Positions 10,791 through 23,539 of a stretch of 64,000 bases of DNA are shown in pieces. Source of the DNA: Isoetes taiwanensis (taxonomy: Eukaryota; Streptophyta; Lycopodiopsida; Isoetales; Isoetaceae). The first letter of the stretch is position 1; each line of letters begins with the position of its first letter. Under the pieces are notes generated by a model. It was not told where the DNA came from and searched no databases. It worked only from the letters and a program-made list of their open reading frames with translations. The stretch is from contig JAJEKV010000217.1 in assembly GCA_021234155.1 (NCBI GenBank), positions 312,001 to 376,000 of the forward strand, in the 5' to 3' direction. The translations under genes were made by a program, and so were the position numbers.

Positions 10791-11350
10791 TGGGCATCTG
10801 GTTGGGCTCCTGTGAAGGGGTTTAAAGCTTATAGGTTATTTGATCTACCAATTAGCAACATGCTTAATCATTGGAGAGTTCCCAGAGTTAATTATAACTT
10901 AATGACCCTTAATCATTGGGAAGTTCTCGTAATTAATTATAACTTTCAACAACTGGAAGACCCACAGCGTTTGGGGATACTAACTATTCAACATTCCTTG
11001 CAATAAAGCATTAATGCTTATCAGGCCATAGAATAGAATCCAGACTTGCTAAAATATTTCTTCTTTTTCAAGTTAAAACCCGTGTTTGCCATCTTCACAG
11101 AATTTATAAAGTATATCTATTGGCAGACTTGTTCTTTAAGGATTCCCCATTACCATTTGTAGAGTATTCTATGAAGAACATCTGCAAGCACTAAGGATAA
11201 AATCTAACAAGTCGGCTCTAGAGTTTATTGGGTTTCCGACTATTCTTTATTGGGAATTCTACCATGGTTGAGTTGCTCTAGAGTTTCCATTTTACTCGTA
11301 CAGATTACCACTGTATGAGTCAGTTAGTTTCAATACAATTAGTGCTCATA
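10791..11350. other. Intergenic
   Basis: No supported gene. A pair of 'TTAATCATTGG(A/G)AAGTTC' type words at about 10863 and 10910 is the only visible repetition. Confidence 0.4.
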
Positions 11351-11354
11351 TAAT

Positions 11355-11480
11355 CCGGCAGTCTGTGACAGTCATTATTCAGTGTTCATACATGTTAACA
11401 GTCATTATTCGGTGTTCATTATTCAGTGTTACAATCATTATTTAGTGTTATAGTCATTATTCAGTGTTCATACAGTGCCT
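11355..11480. repeat. Minisatellite
   Basis: About six imperfect tandem copies of a unit built around CAGTCATTATTCAGTGTTCA, some shortened to 'CATTATTCAGTGTT'. Confidence 0.75.
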
Positions 11481-12126
11481 GCAACAGGGAAGCTTCAGAT
11501 GTTGACGAGTTCAGCCATCTACAAGGTATTTAAGCAGTCTACATTTCTTCCTAGTTTCGTCTCTAATTTCAAATCCATTTAGTTTCTCTATCCAACTTTT
11601 GAATGATCCTCGTACAGTTGGGAAATGGGAGAATGTTTTATGCCAGTAATATTCATCCTGTTGAAGCTGTTGTGTTCCAAGATTTTATATCTAAGTTCCC
11701 TTTGTATCTTGAAACCAGTATAGTAGATGTGATTAGGAATAGAAAGTATCCGCATCTAGATGCCAAAGATCAAGTTTGTCTGGATTATCAAGGGATAGGG
11801 ATATTATCTTACCATTGCATGCCACTTCACTCTTGCCTATGTTTCTGCCAATCTAGCCTTGCATGCTAAATACTCTGAAGACCACTATGTAGAAAATATT
11901 ATAAGAAAGAGGCTGCCAAGCATAAGATCCCTTATCGTGTATAATCTCTAATTCTCTCTAGTGTCAAGGATAAGATCCCTTACCCAAATAGTGAAATATT
12001 TGTCATAAAATTTTGAAATAATAGAAACTGTTTTGACACATACTTTTGTAGTGTTTCAACATACATCAACCTTTGCTAAGAAAACAATGGCTTGTTGGCA
12101 GATCCAACCACTTTCGCTTTGAAAAT

Positions 12127-12731
12127 TTAAGAGAATATATGTTTTCTTATCTTACAGACATGCCTATCAGCAAGTCTTTCCCAAGAGCATGCCATACTCT
12201 CAAATGAGGTCACGAATGTCTCACGATGCTCTCGCTCAGCCTCTATTTTAGTTCCTTCAATGTCAACAAATTTCACTAGGATAGCAATCTTCTTCCCTTC
12301 CACATCACCAATGATCTTAGCAAAGCCTTCCATCACACTAGTCTTCCTTTTTTTGCCACTTGAACCAGCCTCCCTATCTCCAGGAGCAACATCAGTCTCG
12401 AAATCTTCCACATCCCTACTATTATCTATAGTGGATGGTGGTACAATGGCTGGCCTCCTGCCGTGGAAGGTTTCAAGACCCTCGTATACACTTTGCTCAA
12501 ATTGAAGAGGCATCTTGAACTCCTTCCTCTCTTTCTTTGATAAGGCAAAGTATGGGGGTTTCCTGTTTTCTTCTCAAAGTCTTTGATCATTTTGTAGTCG
12601 AACAAAATATTTTCCCATTTGGTCTTGCACATATCTGCGTTCCTTATCATGCTCGAACATTTCAAGGATTCTGAATTTTTTTTTCCATTTTGAACACAAT
12701 AATTTGTTTGTTTGTCCATGGAAAACAACAT
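12127..12731 (-). pseudogene. Myb/SANT-like ORF of a PIF/Harbinger element
   Basis: The N-terminal part contains CKTKWENILFDYKMIKDFE, the last helix of the trihelix/SANT DNA-binding domain found in the ORF1 protein of PIF/Harbinger elements. The frame then breaks by one base around 12545-12560, where the alternative frame gives PPYFALSKKERKEFKMP. It continues as an ORF with a nuclear-type basic patch (GSSGKKRKTS) and a helical C-terminus. In this family ORF1 binds the ends and delivers the transposase to the nucleus. The same strand as the transposase at 8.7-9.8 kb suggests one decayed element. The Trp-rich first helices were not found intact. Confidence 0.6.
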
Positions 12732-13785
12732 TTGATGTTCTCCAGGAGTAGCACTTTCAAAATTTCCATCAAGATGAGTGCATTGGCATTTATGTAAAGG
12801 AAGTAATACGTCTACTTGTTGAATTAAAATTTTGTTTCATACAAAGTGATGCATATCATACCCTAATTGTCTTTGGTACTTTGGGTCCCTCCCCCCCTCC
12901 CCTTTTTTCTTTGGGAGTAAGATTTTTTTATATTGATAGTAAATACATTACATTTATTTTTATTTGAGGCTCCACAATAGGCCTGATACGAAGAATTTAA
13001 AAATAGAAATCCGTATGGATCTAATAGGAAGACTTAACATATTTCACAAGCAAATCACCATGCTGGAGGCCACATAAGATGATGCCTTTGTACTATGGTC
13101 CAAGCAACCTTGACCTCTTCCTCTTCACAAATAGAAGGATACTAGACAAAATTCATCCATATCATGAAGCTCAAACCAAAATATATACTTGGAAGAACAA
13201 GGTCATTCATCATGGAGACTTTAGATCAAAAGAGCACCCCTAAGATTCCACTCTCTTCTCCTGCTCATTATAATAAAGGGGCCATGGTCATTTTCCATGT
13301 GATAAGCAAGTCCTAAAGAAACAACTCAATGTCTTCCCACTTGCAAGATACTTAAAGCACTGCAACATAAGATATTATAAATCTTATAAGTGTAGAGTCT
13401 TCAGCTTGTTCTTGAGTGAGGATCAGATCTCCCACCGAAACTCTGTCGAATTAGTTGTGGTCAGGTCGCCATTCTGCCCTGTAACCACCACATCTGTGAC
13501 ATTTTGTCTTGTCATATTTGTGAGTATTTTGGCCTATCAGATTTGTGATACTTTTGACATTTTGACAACATCTGCTATTGTTCTAAAACCAGGATATTAA
13601 GGCCCCAATTTTTTCATGCTTACATTCTTAGTTACTGAACAAAAATAGTGGTTCACTTGCTCCATTGTTCCTCCAACATCGCACATAAATTTCATAAGGG
13701 CTTGACAATCCAATGCGCAACATCCAATAAGCATGCGTATGGAAAGACATGCTTAAGGAATTTAAGTTCATACATAGGTTGAATC
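12732..13785. other. Intergenic
   Basis: Only low-complexity runs (a C-rich patch followed by T-rich sequence at 12890-12935) and no supported gene. Confidence 0.5.
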
Positions 13786-13790
13786 TAGCA

Positions 13791-13962
13791 TCAAAGTTGC
13801 CACGACTATATGGATATTCGTATTATACGAATAGTATACTCATATGTACAAAAGATGGTCCTCGCGGGGATGCAAAAGAGCAATTGCACACGATAGGTTT
13901 TGGACTTGCAATAGTTGCAAGTCACACACCTTTGCCAAGTGTGCTAACCCTCGTTTGGCAGA
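13791..13962 (-). repeat. tRNA-derived SINE-like repeat, copy 1
   Basis: Shares its whole length with 61594-61745: 'ACTATATGGATATTCGTATTATACGAA', 'TATGTACAAAAGATGGTC', and a tRNA-like head read on the minus strand with an A-box-like 'TTAGCACACTTGGCAAAG' segment and a diverged B box. Older and more diverged than the second copy. Confidence 0.6.
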
Positions 13963-14549
13963 CTCGAATAAGCATGAAAATCCTTCTCTGTTCAGCAATC
14001 AGCCAGGTCTTGTCTCAGAGGAACGTTCCTTCTATGCTGGAAGAAAGCAAGAAAAACAAATTAACAAGGCACCCTAAGCCCAGATAAAAATTGGCAGTGC
14101 GTTTTGCTTACCCTGCGCATGGCATCCGTTAGAATTACTGCCTGAGCCGGCGGATTAACAACCTCCTTCACCATAGTACATTTGATTTTTGGAATGCTAG
14201 AGTAGAATGTCGAAATTCTCGAGCTTTCTCCATGGGCTTTTTGGTCGGAATAGCGAAAGTTGGGAAATAGACGATTGCAATTTACAAATTCAAAACTTCG
14301 TTTCCTTTGGGATCGCAGTCATTACGGTGGGCGGTAAACAGATTATGATTAGAAACGAATACAGCCTATATGAAGTGGCGGGCGTCAAATAGGTTAGACT
14401 ATAATAGATGAAGGGTGGGAAAAAAAATTATGAAGGGTGCTGGTGCTGGGTGCTTGCTCGCGTTTATTTGTAACCCACCATCATACTTTTGCCCAATTCG
14501 AGGCACTTTCACTGATAGGATTCTATTTGTTCATATCATCAGTTTAGTG

Positions 14550-15180
14550 TTAAATGTCAACTTGGATGCTAATCCTATAAAAATAAAAAGATATACAAGG
14601 TTTCTAATTTATATGGCTTTTTATCCCATTCTAGCATTCTTTCTAAAGATTGCAGATATTGGAACATTTCTAATGATATGGAGGCCAGACTCTTCAAGAA
14701 TGCATGGAAACCATATTGTGCTCCAAAAGTTACCTATTTTACTTGGTTAGTTGCCAATAAAAGCATTCCTTATATTGAAACTTCATATAACATCATTATC
14801 ATGTAGATTGTAGTATTTCTCAGAACTGTTCTGTAGGCTGTAACTCTGCTGAAGACATGCGACATATTTTTGTTTGTCCAAAACTTAATGGTTTTGGGAT
14901 TAGTTTAAAACTCATTTTCATTTGAAGAGGCCACAAAACATTATTGACTTCATAATGAATGATATTGCATATAAAAATGCCATTTGTTTCATTGTTATCC
15001 AGAGAAATACAGAAATAGATATGTGCATGGTGGTAATAATGTTTTGTTGTTTGGATTAATTTACAAGCCATTTATTATATAGAGCTTGCAACATCTGATC
15101 ATAAAAACAAATGTGATGAGATCACTTTGATAATTAGTGGATTGGGAGAATTTTTTGGTCAATTTGAATTGCTTCATGCT
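14550..15180 (+). mobile_element. LINE 3' remnant (zf-RVT region)
   Basis: In broken frames the sequence reads LFKNAWKPYCAPKVTYFTWL followed by CNSAEDMRHIFVCPK, the zinc-binding reverse-transcriptase-associated domain (zf-RVT) that ends plant LINE ORF2. Further on comes a GGNNVLLFGLIYK-type tail. Frames shift several times; no RT core is left. Confidence 0.6.
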
Positions 15181-16000
15181 TAAATGTCATGATCAATTTG
15201 CCTACATTGATATTTTTTATGTTGGATTACTTGTGGAATTGCAAATACAAACTTAATCTATAGTTTGATGAGTCAGAAGCAAGAAAGTACAATTGCCACA
15301 GTAATGATCAGTCAACCTCTGTTCAACATGAATATAATTACAGTTATTGGACAAGAATAGTTAAGGGGAAATTGTTTCTAACATAGAGATAATTTGGGCA
15401 GAGGAATTTCGCAAATAAACTCACCTAATGCATGTTCTATTTTATATAAAATAGCAAACAAATGACTGATGCAAAATCTATGTCTACACAGGGTTCTACT
15501 ACGATCACTGAAGAAGAGTAAATTGTGGGAAAAAATCAAGTTCCAATTCTGCAGCTTTAATTCTGAGACCATTTTCACTTTCTTGACTCTTATGCCTTCT
15601 AATCCATCCTCACCCTATTTCATATGCAAGTTTTATGGATCTATAGTATTTGTTCAGAGTAATTCGGCTAAGTATTTGCATGAATTGGGTCTGCAAGCTC
15701 AAGAAATTGGCTCTTTATTTCAAACATAATCTTTTGTTGAACTGAACCCTAATTTGTGAATTCAGATTCACATCGATATGGATTGTCAATTTGACAATGG
15801 TTTAGCCAATTATGGTCTTTATAAAATAGTTCAAAGAGTAATATTGAATTGATTTTTATCGTCCGCGCAAACTAATTGGCCTATGGGACTCAAACAAAGG
15901 TTTCAACAAGTGTAATACTGCTAGAATTGAAAAAACCTTGCCCGAAGGGTTTTCGAGGGAAAAATCTTGGCAGAAATAGGGTACGTTGAGAGACTACATA

Positions 16001-16418
16001 ACACACACAACTACCATTAACATTATTAACACAAAGCATTGCATTTAGCACATTTAAATTAAAATCCCCCTTAAACCCCTTTTGGTTTGGGTGCATATTC
16101 ACATGGGGGGTTACTCCGGGCAACGAGAGCTGTCAAATGGGCATATTTGCCCTTTATTCCAAGATCTTGACCGTACATAGCGATCCTCGTTTGTGGGGTA
16201 TGCATGTACAAGTTTTTGTATACTGTATATTAAGATTTGCAAAATACTATAAGGTTTGAGAGAATGTACTTAATGGTATTAATTTTGTACATGTATTGTA
16301 AATATAGTTTTGGGGCTCTCGCTGCCCTACGTAACCCCCTGTGTGAATATGCACCCAAACCAAAGGGGGTTTAAGGGGAATTTTAATTTAAATGTGCTAA
16401 ATGCAATGGTTTGTGTTA
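16001..16418. repeat. Inverted repeat with about 130-bp arms
   Basis: The left arm 16001-16131 (with TTTGGTTTGGGTGCATATTC) is the reverse complement of 16316-16418 plus 19007-19034. The right arm is split in two by the insertion at 16419-19006: 'TTTGTGTTA' at 16418 continues as 'AATAATGTTAATGG' at 19007. The loop 16132-16315 has no gene. Confidence 0.8.
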
Positions 16419-19006
16419 TTCTTGCACTGCGACTCGCATGAAACCAACAAAGCGCCCGACTTAGACTTGCTTCTCATTCATCTCAGTAGATTTTCTACAA
16501 TGGTGGATAGTGGGTAGCCGCACACATGCGAACTACCCATAAAAAATAAAGGGAAAATCCAATTATATCATTTGGACCCCAACAAAATACAATGCTAATA
16601 GAGACTGGGCTAGTGTACCTGCAGAAAGCTTATCACCGGGATTAAAAAACCCCGCCCTTTTGGGTTTTCGAGGAAAAACCCTAGTGATAAGCCTTCGACA
16701 AGGGGCTTGGACAAACGTAAGGCATAAAAATCGCTCCCAAAACCCACGAATGGAAAAGTCGAAACAGATGCCGCTCGCTAACCACGTACACGCACATCAC
16801 CAACAAAACAACAAGACAAAACAAACCTCCCAGAGTGGAGGGGCTGATTACGCGCGTGCCACGCGATAAAAATACAATAACAAAGAAGGGGGGGAGGGTG
16901 GGCTCAAAGAGAATAAGGTACTGCTGAGAGAAGAGGAAGCGCCGATGAGATGTTGATGCAGAAACGCGCCTAAAATAGCGAACTCCCAACTAGAATGGGC
17001 ATGCGCCGCCCGCATGCATGCAAAACATGCATGCTCGTCCCATTCTAGAATGGCGATCCGATGTCTCGGATCGATGGGATTCTAGAATGGGACTCGCATG
17101 AAACCAACAAAGAGAATAAGATGCTGGCGAGAGAAGAGGGCTTCCTCTTTCTCGGTGATACTATTTCTTTGATTTATTTCGAGGGGGGAGAGGCGACTTC
17201 TTCTGCTGGTTTGGCCAATTTGGCGTTGCTTTCTGCTTTGTCCTTTCCGGCCTTTAGCCTTCATCTGTGACCGTCCTCGATCCTAGTTTGTTAAGGAAGT
17301 CCTTTGGTACCGGGGCTTTGTTGGTTTCATGCGAGTCGCGGTGCAAGAATATCGTCGATTCGGCGTGGCGAAATCGGCATTCTTTGCTCAAAGGCGAGCA
17401 TGCATCCCCATTACATCGCGTCGCATGCATGCATCGCATCGTTTTGGGCCGTTCATCGGGTTGGACGTTTGCTACTTATTGCGAGTTCTTCATCGGCGTT
17501 TCATCGGGCTTCCTCTTCTCTCGGCGATACCTTATTCTCTTTTGAACCCACCCCCCCTCTTTGTTTATTATATTTTTGTACAAGTTACGTTTTATCATGT
17601 TTTCCACCGGTGGGTGATGCTTTCCACCCGGGTGATGCTATTCTTTGGTATGTTTCGTTTGTTATTGGTGATGTGCGAGTCTGGGTTGGCGGCGTCATCG
17701 TTTTGACTTCTCCATGCGGCGGGTTTTGGGGCGATTCTATGTCTAAGCCCCTTGCGAAGGCTTATCACTAGGGTTTTCCTCGAAAACCCGAAAGTGAGGG
17801 GTTTTAATCCGGTGATAAGCTTTCGGCGGTACATCAACCACTCATCTATTAGCATTGTATTTGTTTTGGGGTCCAAATGATATAATTGGATTTTCCTTTA
17901 TTTTTCGTGGGTAGTTTGCGTGTGTGCGGCTATCCCTTTGTCCCACCATTGTAGAAAATCTCTTTGAGATGGGATCAAATTCTCATTCATCTGTTGATTT
18001 CTACAATGGTGGGACGATGGATAGCCGCACACATGCGAACTACCCGCGAAAAAAAAATAAAGGAAAAATCCAATTATAACATTTGGACCCCAAAACAAAT
18101 ACAATGCTAATAGATGAGTGGTTGATGTACTGTTTAAAAGATTATCACCGGATTAAAACCTCCTCGCCTTTCGGTTTTCGAGGAAAACCCTAGTGATAAG
18201 CCTTCTCGCAAGGGGCTTAGACAAACGTAAGGCATAGAATCGCCCCAAAACCCGCCGCGATGGAGAAGTCAAAACGGATGGCGCCGCCAACCTGCAACCG
18301 CACATCACCAACAACAAACGAAACATACCAAAGAATAGCATCACCTGGATGGAGAAAAGCATCACCCACCGGGTGGAAAACATGATAAACGTAACTTGTA
18401 CAAAATATAGTAAACAAAGAAAAGGGGGGGGGGAGGGTGGGTTCAAAGAGAATAAGGTACTGCTGAGAGAAGAGAAAGCGCCGATGAGACGTCGATGAAG
18501 AACTCTGCAATAAGTAGCAAACGCCCAACCTGATGAACGACCCAAAACGCATGCGATGCATGCATGCGACGCATGCAATGCATGCATGCTCGTCTTGAGC
18601 AAGAATGCCGATTCGCTATGCGAATCGACAACATTCTTGCACTGCGACTCGCATGAAACCAACAAAGCGCCCGAATACCAAAGGACTTCCTTAACAAACT
18701 AGGATCGAGGACGAAGGTCACAGGATGAAGGCTAAAGGCCGGAAAGGACAGCAGGAAAGCAACGCCAAATTGGCCAAACCAGGCAGGAAGAAGCCCCTCC
18801 CCTGCCTGGAAACAAATCAAAGAGAATAAGGTACTGCTAAGAGAAGAGGGAGCGCCGATGAAACGTCGATGAAGAACTCTGCAATAAGTAGCAAACGCCC
18901 AACCTGATGAACGGCCCAAAACGCATGCGATGCATGCATGCGACGCATGCAATGCATGCATGCTCGTCTTGAGCAAGAATGCCGATTCGCTATGCGAATC
19001 GACAAC
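16419..19006. mobile_element. 2.6-kb nested inverted-repeat insertion
   Basis: Inserted into the arm of the surrounding inverted repeat. Inside are three copies of one roughly 450-bp unit: 16490-16960 (plus), 17510-17960 (inverted) and 17997-18440 (plus). All hold 'GTTTTCGAGGAAAA' and 'GTGATAAGC' words. A GCATGCATGC-rich block occurs at 16990-17030, 17395-17440, 18547-18590 and 18921-18965. A perfect palindrome CGATTCGC-TAT-GCGAATCG occurs at 18609-18627 and 18983-19001. The block 18446-18628 is repeated at 18815-19003. It is visibly more GC-rich than its surroundings. No transposase was recognised; ORFs over it are repeated shadows. The class is unknown (foldback-like). Confidence 0.7.
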
Positions 19007-19056
19007 AATAATGTTAATGGTAGTTGTGTGTTGATTTTTATATTAAAAAAAAAATT

Positions 19057-19071
19057 GGGCCCTTCGGGCCC
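19057..19071. other. Short perfect hairpin
   Basis: GGGCCC-TTC-GGGCCC following an A-run; isolated, no gene beside it. Confidence 0.4.
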
Positions 19072-20218
19072 TAACTAAAGCAAATATAGGTAAACTTTTT
19101 GGGCCTAAATATTAATTACTAAAAAGCACAATAATATCAAGACAAACAAATTATTTCCATTGCAAACAACTATGAGTACATTTTATAATCTCAATTCCCT
19201 GCATTGCATACCAAGAGCCACCCATATATTTCAGAAATTTTGGCATATAAAAGCTCATTCAAATAAATTTACTTATGCCTTAAAACTGTAAGATCATATT
19301 ACAACCCTTTAACATGGAGAATGGTGGCATTCCTGTAAAATAAAATGCTTGTGAGCAAGATCTTTTGGCCTTAAAATGGTGTGTATGGAGGGTGATGTGG
19401 CAAGCGAACATGATGAGTTGGCAATGTAATGGTGACATGGCAAACAAGTGAGGTGTCAAATAACTTGGCTTAGAATATTTTTTCTAGTCAAAACTTTGGG
19501 TGAGGTGGACATGATGTGTATGACATGTGGATGATGATGTGGAGGTCTTGGTGATGATTCAAACATAAGATTTGAAGAACTTTTGCAAAAAATATGATTT
19601 CAATGTAGTGACACGTGCATGGTATGACAAGGCAATGTGGGTGACATGTATGGTGACTTGGCCTCTTTTGGGATGTTGTCATAGGTCAATTTAGGCATAA
19701 ATGCATGAAATTTGCATTTTCTAGGCAAATTTTAACTTTGGATGTTTCCCTTAGGAATTTTTGCATTCTCTCTCCTTTTTTGACTTATAGGGAGAGGAAG
19801 CTGACCTTTGACCATGTGTATGACCAAGTCAAGTGGAATTTTTGACCTTGAATGATATGGCAATGGCATGGAAAGTGTGTGGAATGTGAATGACATGTAA
19901 AGGGAAAGTTTTGACTAGAAAAAATCTTCAAGGCCAAATTTGACTTGGGAGATGAAATGTAGGCATGGAACTAGAGATCTCATGAGCATTTCTTCATAAC
20001 AAAGGGTATGGAGGATGTAGGATGGGAATCCAAGGGTGTAATTATGCCAAGAACTCAAATGATAGCATCACATACCAAGAACTCTTCAAGGGGTCTTCAA
20101 TTCTTCAAACTTTGCTTGATTCTCCTGCATACCTTGCTTGTATGACATATTCAACAAAAATTGGACTTATTCAGATTTAATAGATAATGCCTCAAAAATG
20201 CCATTATAAGAATTTATG
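19072..20218. other. Intergenic, TG-rich degenerate repeats
   Basis: 19380-19900 repeats words like 'GTGACATGGCAA', 'GATGTGG' and 'AATGTGAATGACATG' without fixed period. No gene. Confidence 0.45.
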
Positions 20219-20761
20219 TATTGTTTAATTCTTCTTGATTGTTATAATTTTTATGAGTTTTTATTATATAAATTTATCTTTAAATTAAAACTATAATGGT
20301 TGTCAAAGAATAATTTTCAGTGCTTTAACAAACATGATAATTTATAAATAAAATCTGATGGTTTAATAAGTGATTGACTTAAAATTCATGTGAGAATTGC
20401 ACAATTGATAAACTTTTACACTTTTAAGAATACTTTAGGAAAAGTTTTAGGTTGAAATTAACTAAACGATAAAGTTAATGTTTTAATAATAACTATTGAA
20501 TAATTTATTATTGATGAAATAAAACATAATCAATAATAAGCTATTTAATTTTTTAAAACATAAGCATAATTAGTTAATTATTTTCAATCTAAAAGATTCT
20601 TCTATGAATATTTCTAAAAAATAACACTTTAATCATAGAGAGTTTATCTTAGATTAAAATTTAATTTAAAATAGAGTAAAGTGAAAATTAGTTTAGAAAG
20701 CAATCTTATACTTTAGTAGCCATCATACATTTGATCTAAAGATAAATTGAACGAATTTTTG
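20219..20761. repeat. AT-rich direct repeat, copy 1
   Basis: About 540 bp starting TTTAATTCTTCTTGATTG and ending GAACGAATTTTTG. It recurs as 21435-21763 plus 23377-23537, split there by a LINE. The ends are not TG..CA, so it is probably not an LTR; a local segmental duplication is likelier. Confidence 0.8.
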
Positions 20762-20799
20762 AAATCAATAAAAGTTGAAAATACTTATAATCTTATCAT

Positions 20800-21424
20800 G
20801 GCATCCTTTACGTGTTGGAAGTTCTGAGGGGACGTCGGGGAATCCTCCTGTGATTTCTGACTCCTTCTCACCGGAGCCTTCTGCATTATCACTTCGGGGG
20901 AAAAGAAAAAAGGAAAAAAAATGAGGGTAAAAAAAAAGGCACAACACACCAAATAAAAAACTTACACGAGTCCCGCAATTTTCACTCTTTTCTTCTCCTT
21001 CTTCTTCCTATTTTTCTCCTTCTTCTTATGAAGAGCTACTTCAGACTAACACGTGGCAGAAAATGATAAGAAACAAAATGGGGGAAAAGAAAAGAAAAAA
21101 GAAAACATCTTTCTTCATCCTTGATAAGCTCGTCCATCATTCTTTTTGCCTTTTCTCTCGACTGTTGCTCCTGCTCGATGGAGTGGATATCCTCTGCATA
21201 ATAGCCTGCTCTTTTGTAAGCACACACAGTACTCACCATCACCCCCCTTGATATGCTCGAGGAAATCTTCTAACTCAGGAGTCTTGTCGCTCCCGGTAGG
21301 CAGCCGCCGCTTCCCCGACTGGGCTTCAATCACCAATTTTTCATGCACAGCTGAGACCCAGAACAATCTTGTCTCGACAATGCATGGCGGGTTGTGGAGG
21401 ACCACATCAGATTTCTTGAGTTCC
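20800..21424 (-). pseudogene. Unidentified gene fragment between AT-rich repeats
   Basis: Minus-strand coding-like segments: VVLHNPPCIVETRLFWVS ... PTGSDKTPELEDFLEHI (about 21405-21220). A shifted frame continues with AYKRAGYYAEDIHSIEQEQ ... RMMDELIKDEE (about 21215-21115). A Ser/Glu-rich piece (RSDNAEGSGEKESEITGG) lies near 20895-20840. The composition is that of a cellular protein with a helical, acidic C-terminal part. The break at about 21215-21240 is a one-base shift. I do not recognise the family. It lies between two direct repeats, as if moved or duplicated with them. Confidence 0.4.
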
Positions 21425-21434
21425 TAGAAAATTT

Positions 21435-23537
21435 TTATTATTTAATTCTTCTTGATTGTTATAATTTTTATGAGTTTTTATTATATAAATTTATCTTTTA
21501 ACTAAAACTATAATGGTTGTCAAAGAATAATTTTTAGTGATTTAACAAACATGATAATTTTTAAATGAAATCTGATGGTTTAATAAGTGATTGACTTAAA
21601 ATTCTGTGAGAATTGCACAATTGATAAACTTTTTCACTTTTAAGAATACTTTAGGAAAAGTTTTAGGTTGAAATTAATTAAACGATAAAGTTAATGTTTT
21701 AATAATAACTATTGAATAATTTATTATTGATAATATAAAGCTAATCAATAATAAGCTATGTAATTTTTTTTTTTTTTTTGAAGAACCGTGTCATCAATAT
21801 ATTAAAAGAATGGTAATGTTACAAAGCAAGTGAGGAGGAAGGAGAACTGCCCCAAAGAGACAGCGATATCTCGACACTCCACAACAAACTCACGTAAAAG
21901 CGCAATCCCTCTGGCTGCATAAACCTGACCATCACCATCTACAACACCCAAGAAGTCCCGCCAAATGGCAAACCTCCGCTCTACTAATCCCGGGAACACC
22001 AGAAAGCTTTGAAATAGCTTGTACGGGTCGAGGAATCGAGAGGCCGCAGTCCGCTTGAATCCCCGAAAGATCCACAACCGCCGCTTCCAAATCAACCACA
22101 CCAACCAAGCCACGACGGATGCAAGGGTTTTTGCTGCCGCAAGAGCGCCAAGCACCAGGATACACATGAAGCAAAGAATCTGCCGGCTAGTCAATCTCAC
22201 CAAAAACAGAGCCCTAACCCAATCCCAGCAGCCCGCAAATGAGGGCATAAAACCGCGGACAATGCTCCACGTCTCAACGATGAAGGCCACAATAAAGAGA
22301 GGGCTCACACCTGGCCTAAACCGACTCACAAGGGCATTCACCCACGATACGGTGCACCACCACGCCACGAAGCACCCTAACCTTCGGTGGGGAAGTGAGC
22401 TCCATGTCCACGCCCAAACCGAGCGCCATCGAGAACCCCGGAAGCCGCAGAGACCACTTGCACGCGGGGGGCGGTGTGTCATGAATAGCCAGCACCGGTA
22501 ACAAGACCGCACAAAACAAGAAGACACAACATCCCGGATGAACCTTCCAAACCTGCACCACCACATCATCCCGAGAGACTATAGGTATGTGTAGCGAGAA
22601 TACTCCCCCGCCACTTGTTCCCGAGATAGTGGAGTTCTATCCCCTCAGCGAAAAGCGAGCTCGAAGAACTCCCCACGGCTAGCCGACCACCCCAATACCA
22701 ATCCTCCAAGGTGAGCACAGCCGGCGCCTCCAACGCCTCAAGCGAACCGCGAAAGCATGCACGGTGGCAGCCAAGGGCAAGTGCTTGTGGGGGTAGAGGA
22801 ACCCACAAGAAAGGAGAAGAGTGGTGATAAACTGAGGCATAATCTAGCTGGAAGAGCACACGCACATGATCCCAAGCTCGCAACACCCCCGTAAGAAAAG
22901 GGGATGCATGTGGGAAAGGCCGGAGACCATACAACAGTGCCCAAGGCAACTCCACATGCACCAACGGCTTCCCAAACGCCACACAATGGCGAAAAGACTG
23001 CAACAATGCCCAAGACACAGGAGAAGATGCTCCATCCCAAGCAAAGATGCTCCAAACAAACTTGGAGACCAGCACCTTACTATGCAGTGCCAAATCTAGA
23101 ATGGCCAAGCCCCCATCCTCCCGGGGGCGGAGACACTTCCACCAAGCCACTTTCACAACCGCCCCTTCATCATCCCCACCCCACACAAAATTTCGAACAA
23201 TCTTATCCAAAGCTTGTATCTTACTCTCAGGAGCTAACATCGCAGATGCTGTATACACATGAGTGCTACAAAGTACTGACTTGGCAATAGTGATCCTACC
23301 TGCCATGGACAACTTGCTACCCTTCCACCAATTGAGGTGTTTCTGCAACCCCTGCAAAATCTCATCCCACACCAAACATAAACATAATTAGTTAATTAAT
23401 TTCAATCTAAAAGATTCTTCTATGAATATTTCTAAAATAACACTTTAATTATACAGACATCTTATAGTTTAGAAAGCAATCTTATACTTTAGTAGCCATT
23501 ATACTTTTGATCTAAAGGTAAATTGAACGAATTTTTG
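21435..23537. repeat. AT-rich direct repeat, copy 2 (split)
   Basis: Homologous to 20219-20761; interrupted at the AATTTTTT/AAAACATA site by the LINE 21764-23376. The two parts are 21435-21763 and 23377-23537. Confidence 0.8.
21764..23376 (-). mobile_element. 5'-truncated LINE, GC-richer than host
   Basis: On the minus strand, 23375-22566 is an open frame with LNWWKGSKLSMAGRITIAKS and IVRNFVWGG, the region just after the reverse-transcriptase palm in L1-type plant ORF2. An open frame 22569-21802 in another phase covers the C-terminal part. The 16-T run at 21764-21779 is the poly(A) tail. The empty site is preserved in the sister repeat, so the 5' truncation and 3' tail are well defined. Frames are long for an old copy, suggesting a fairly recent insertion. 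Confidence 0.85.
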
Positions 23538-23539
23538 TG

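Noticed and set aside
18609-18627. Helitron 3' hairpin
   Set aside because: No CTRR end after the palindrome and no A|T insertion context.
17304-18976. Several 110-177 codon ORFs in the 2.6-kb complex
   Set aside because: The same sequence recurs in inverted copies and is read in different frames on both strands; no conserved domain.
20219-23537. AT-rich direct repeats as LTRs of a retrotransposon
   Set aside because: Ends are not TG..CA, there is no primer site or polypurine tract, and the interior looks like a cellular gene fragment.
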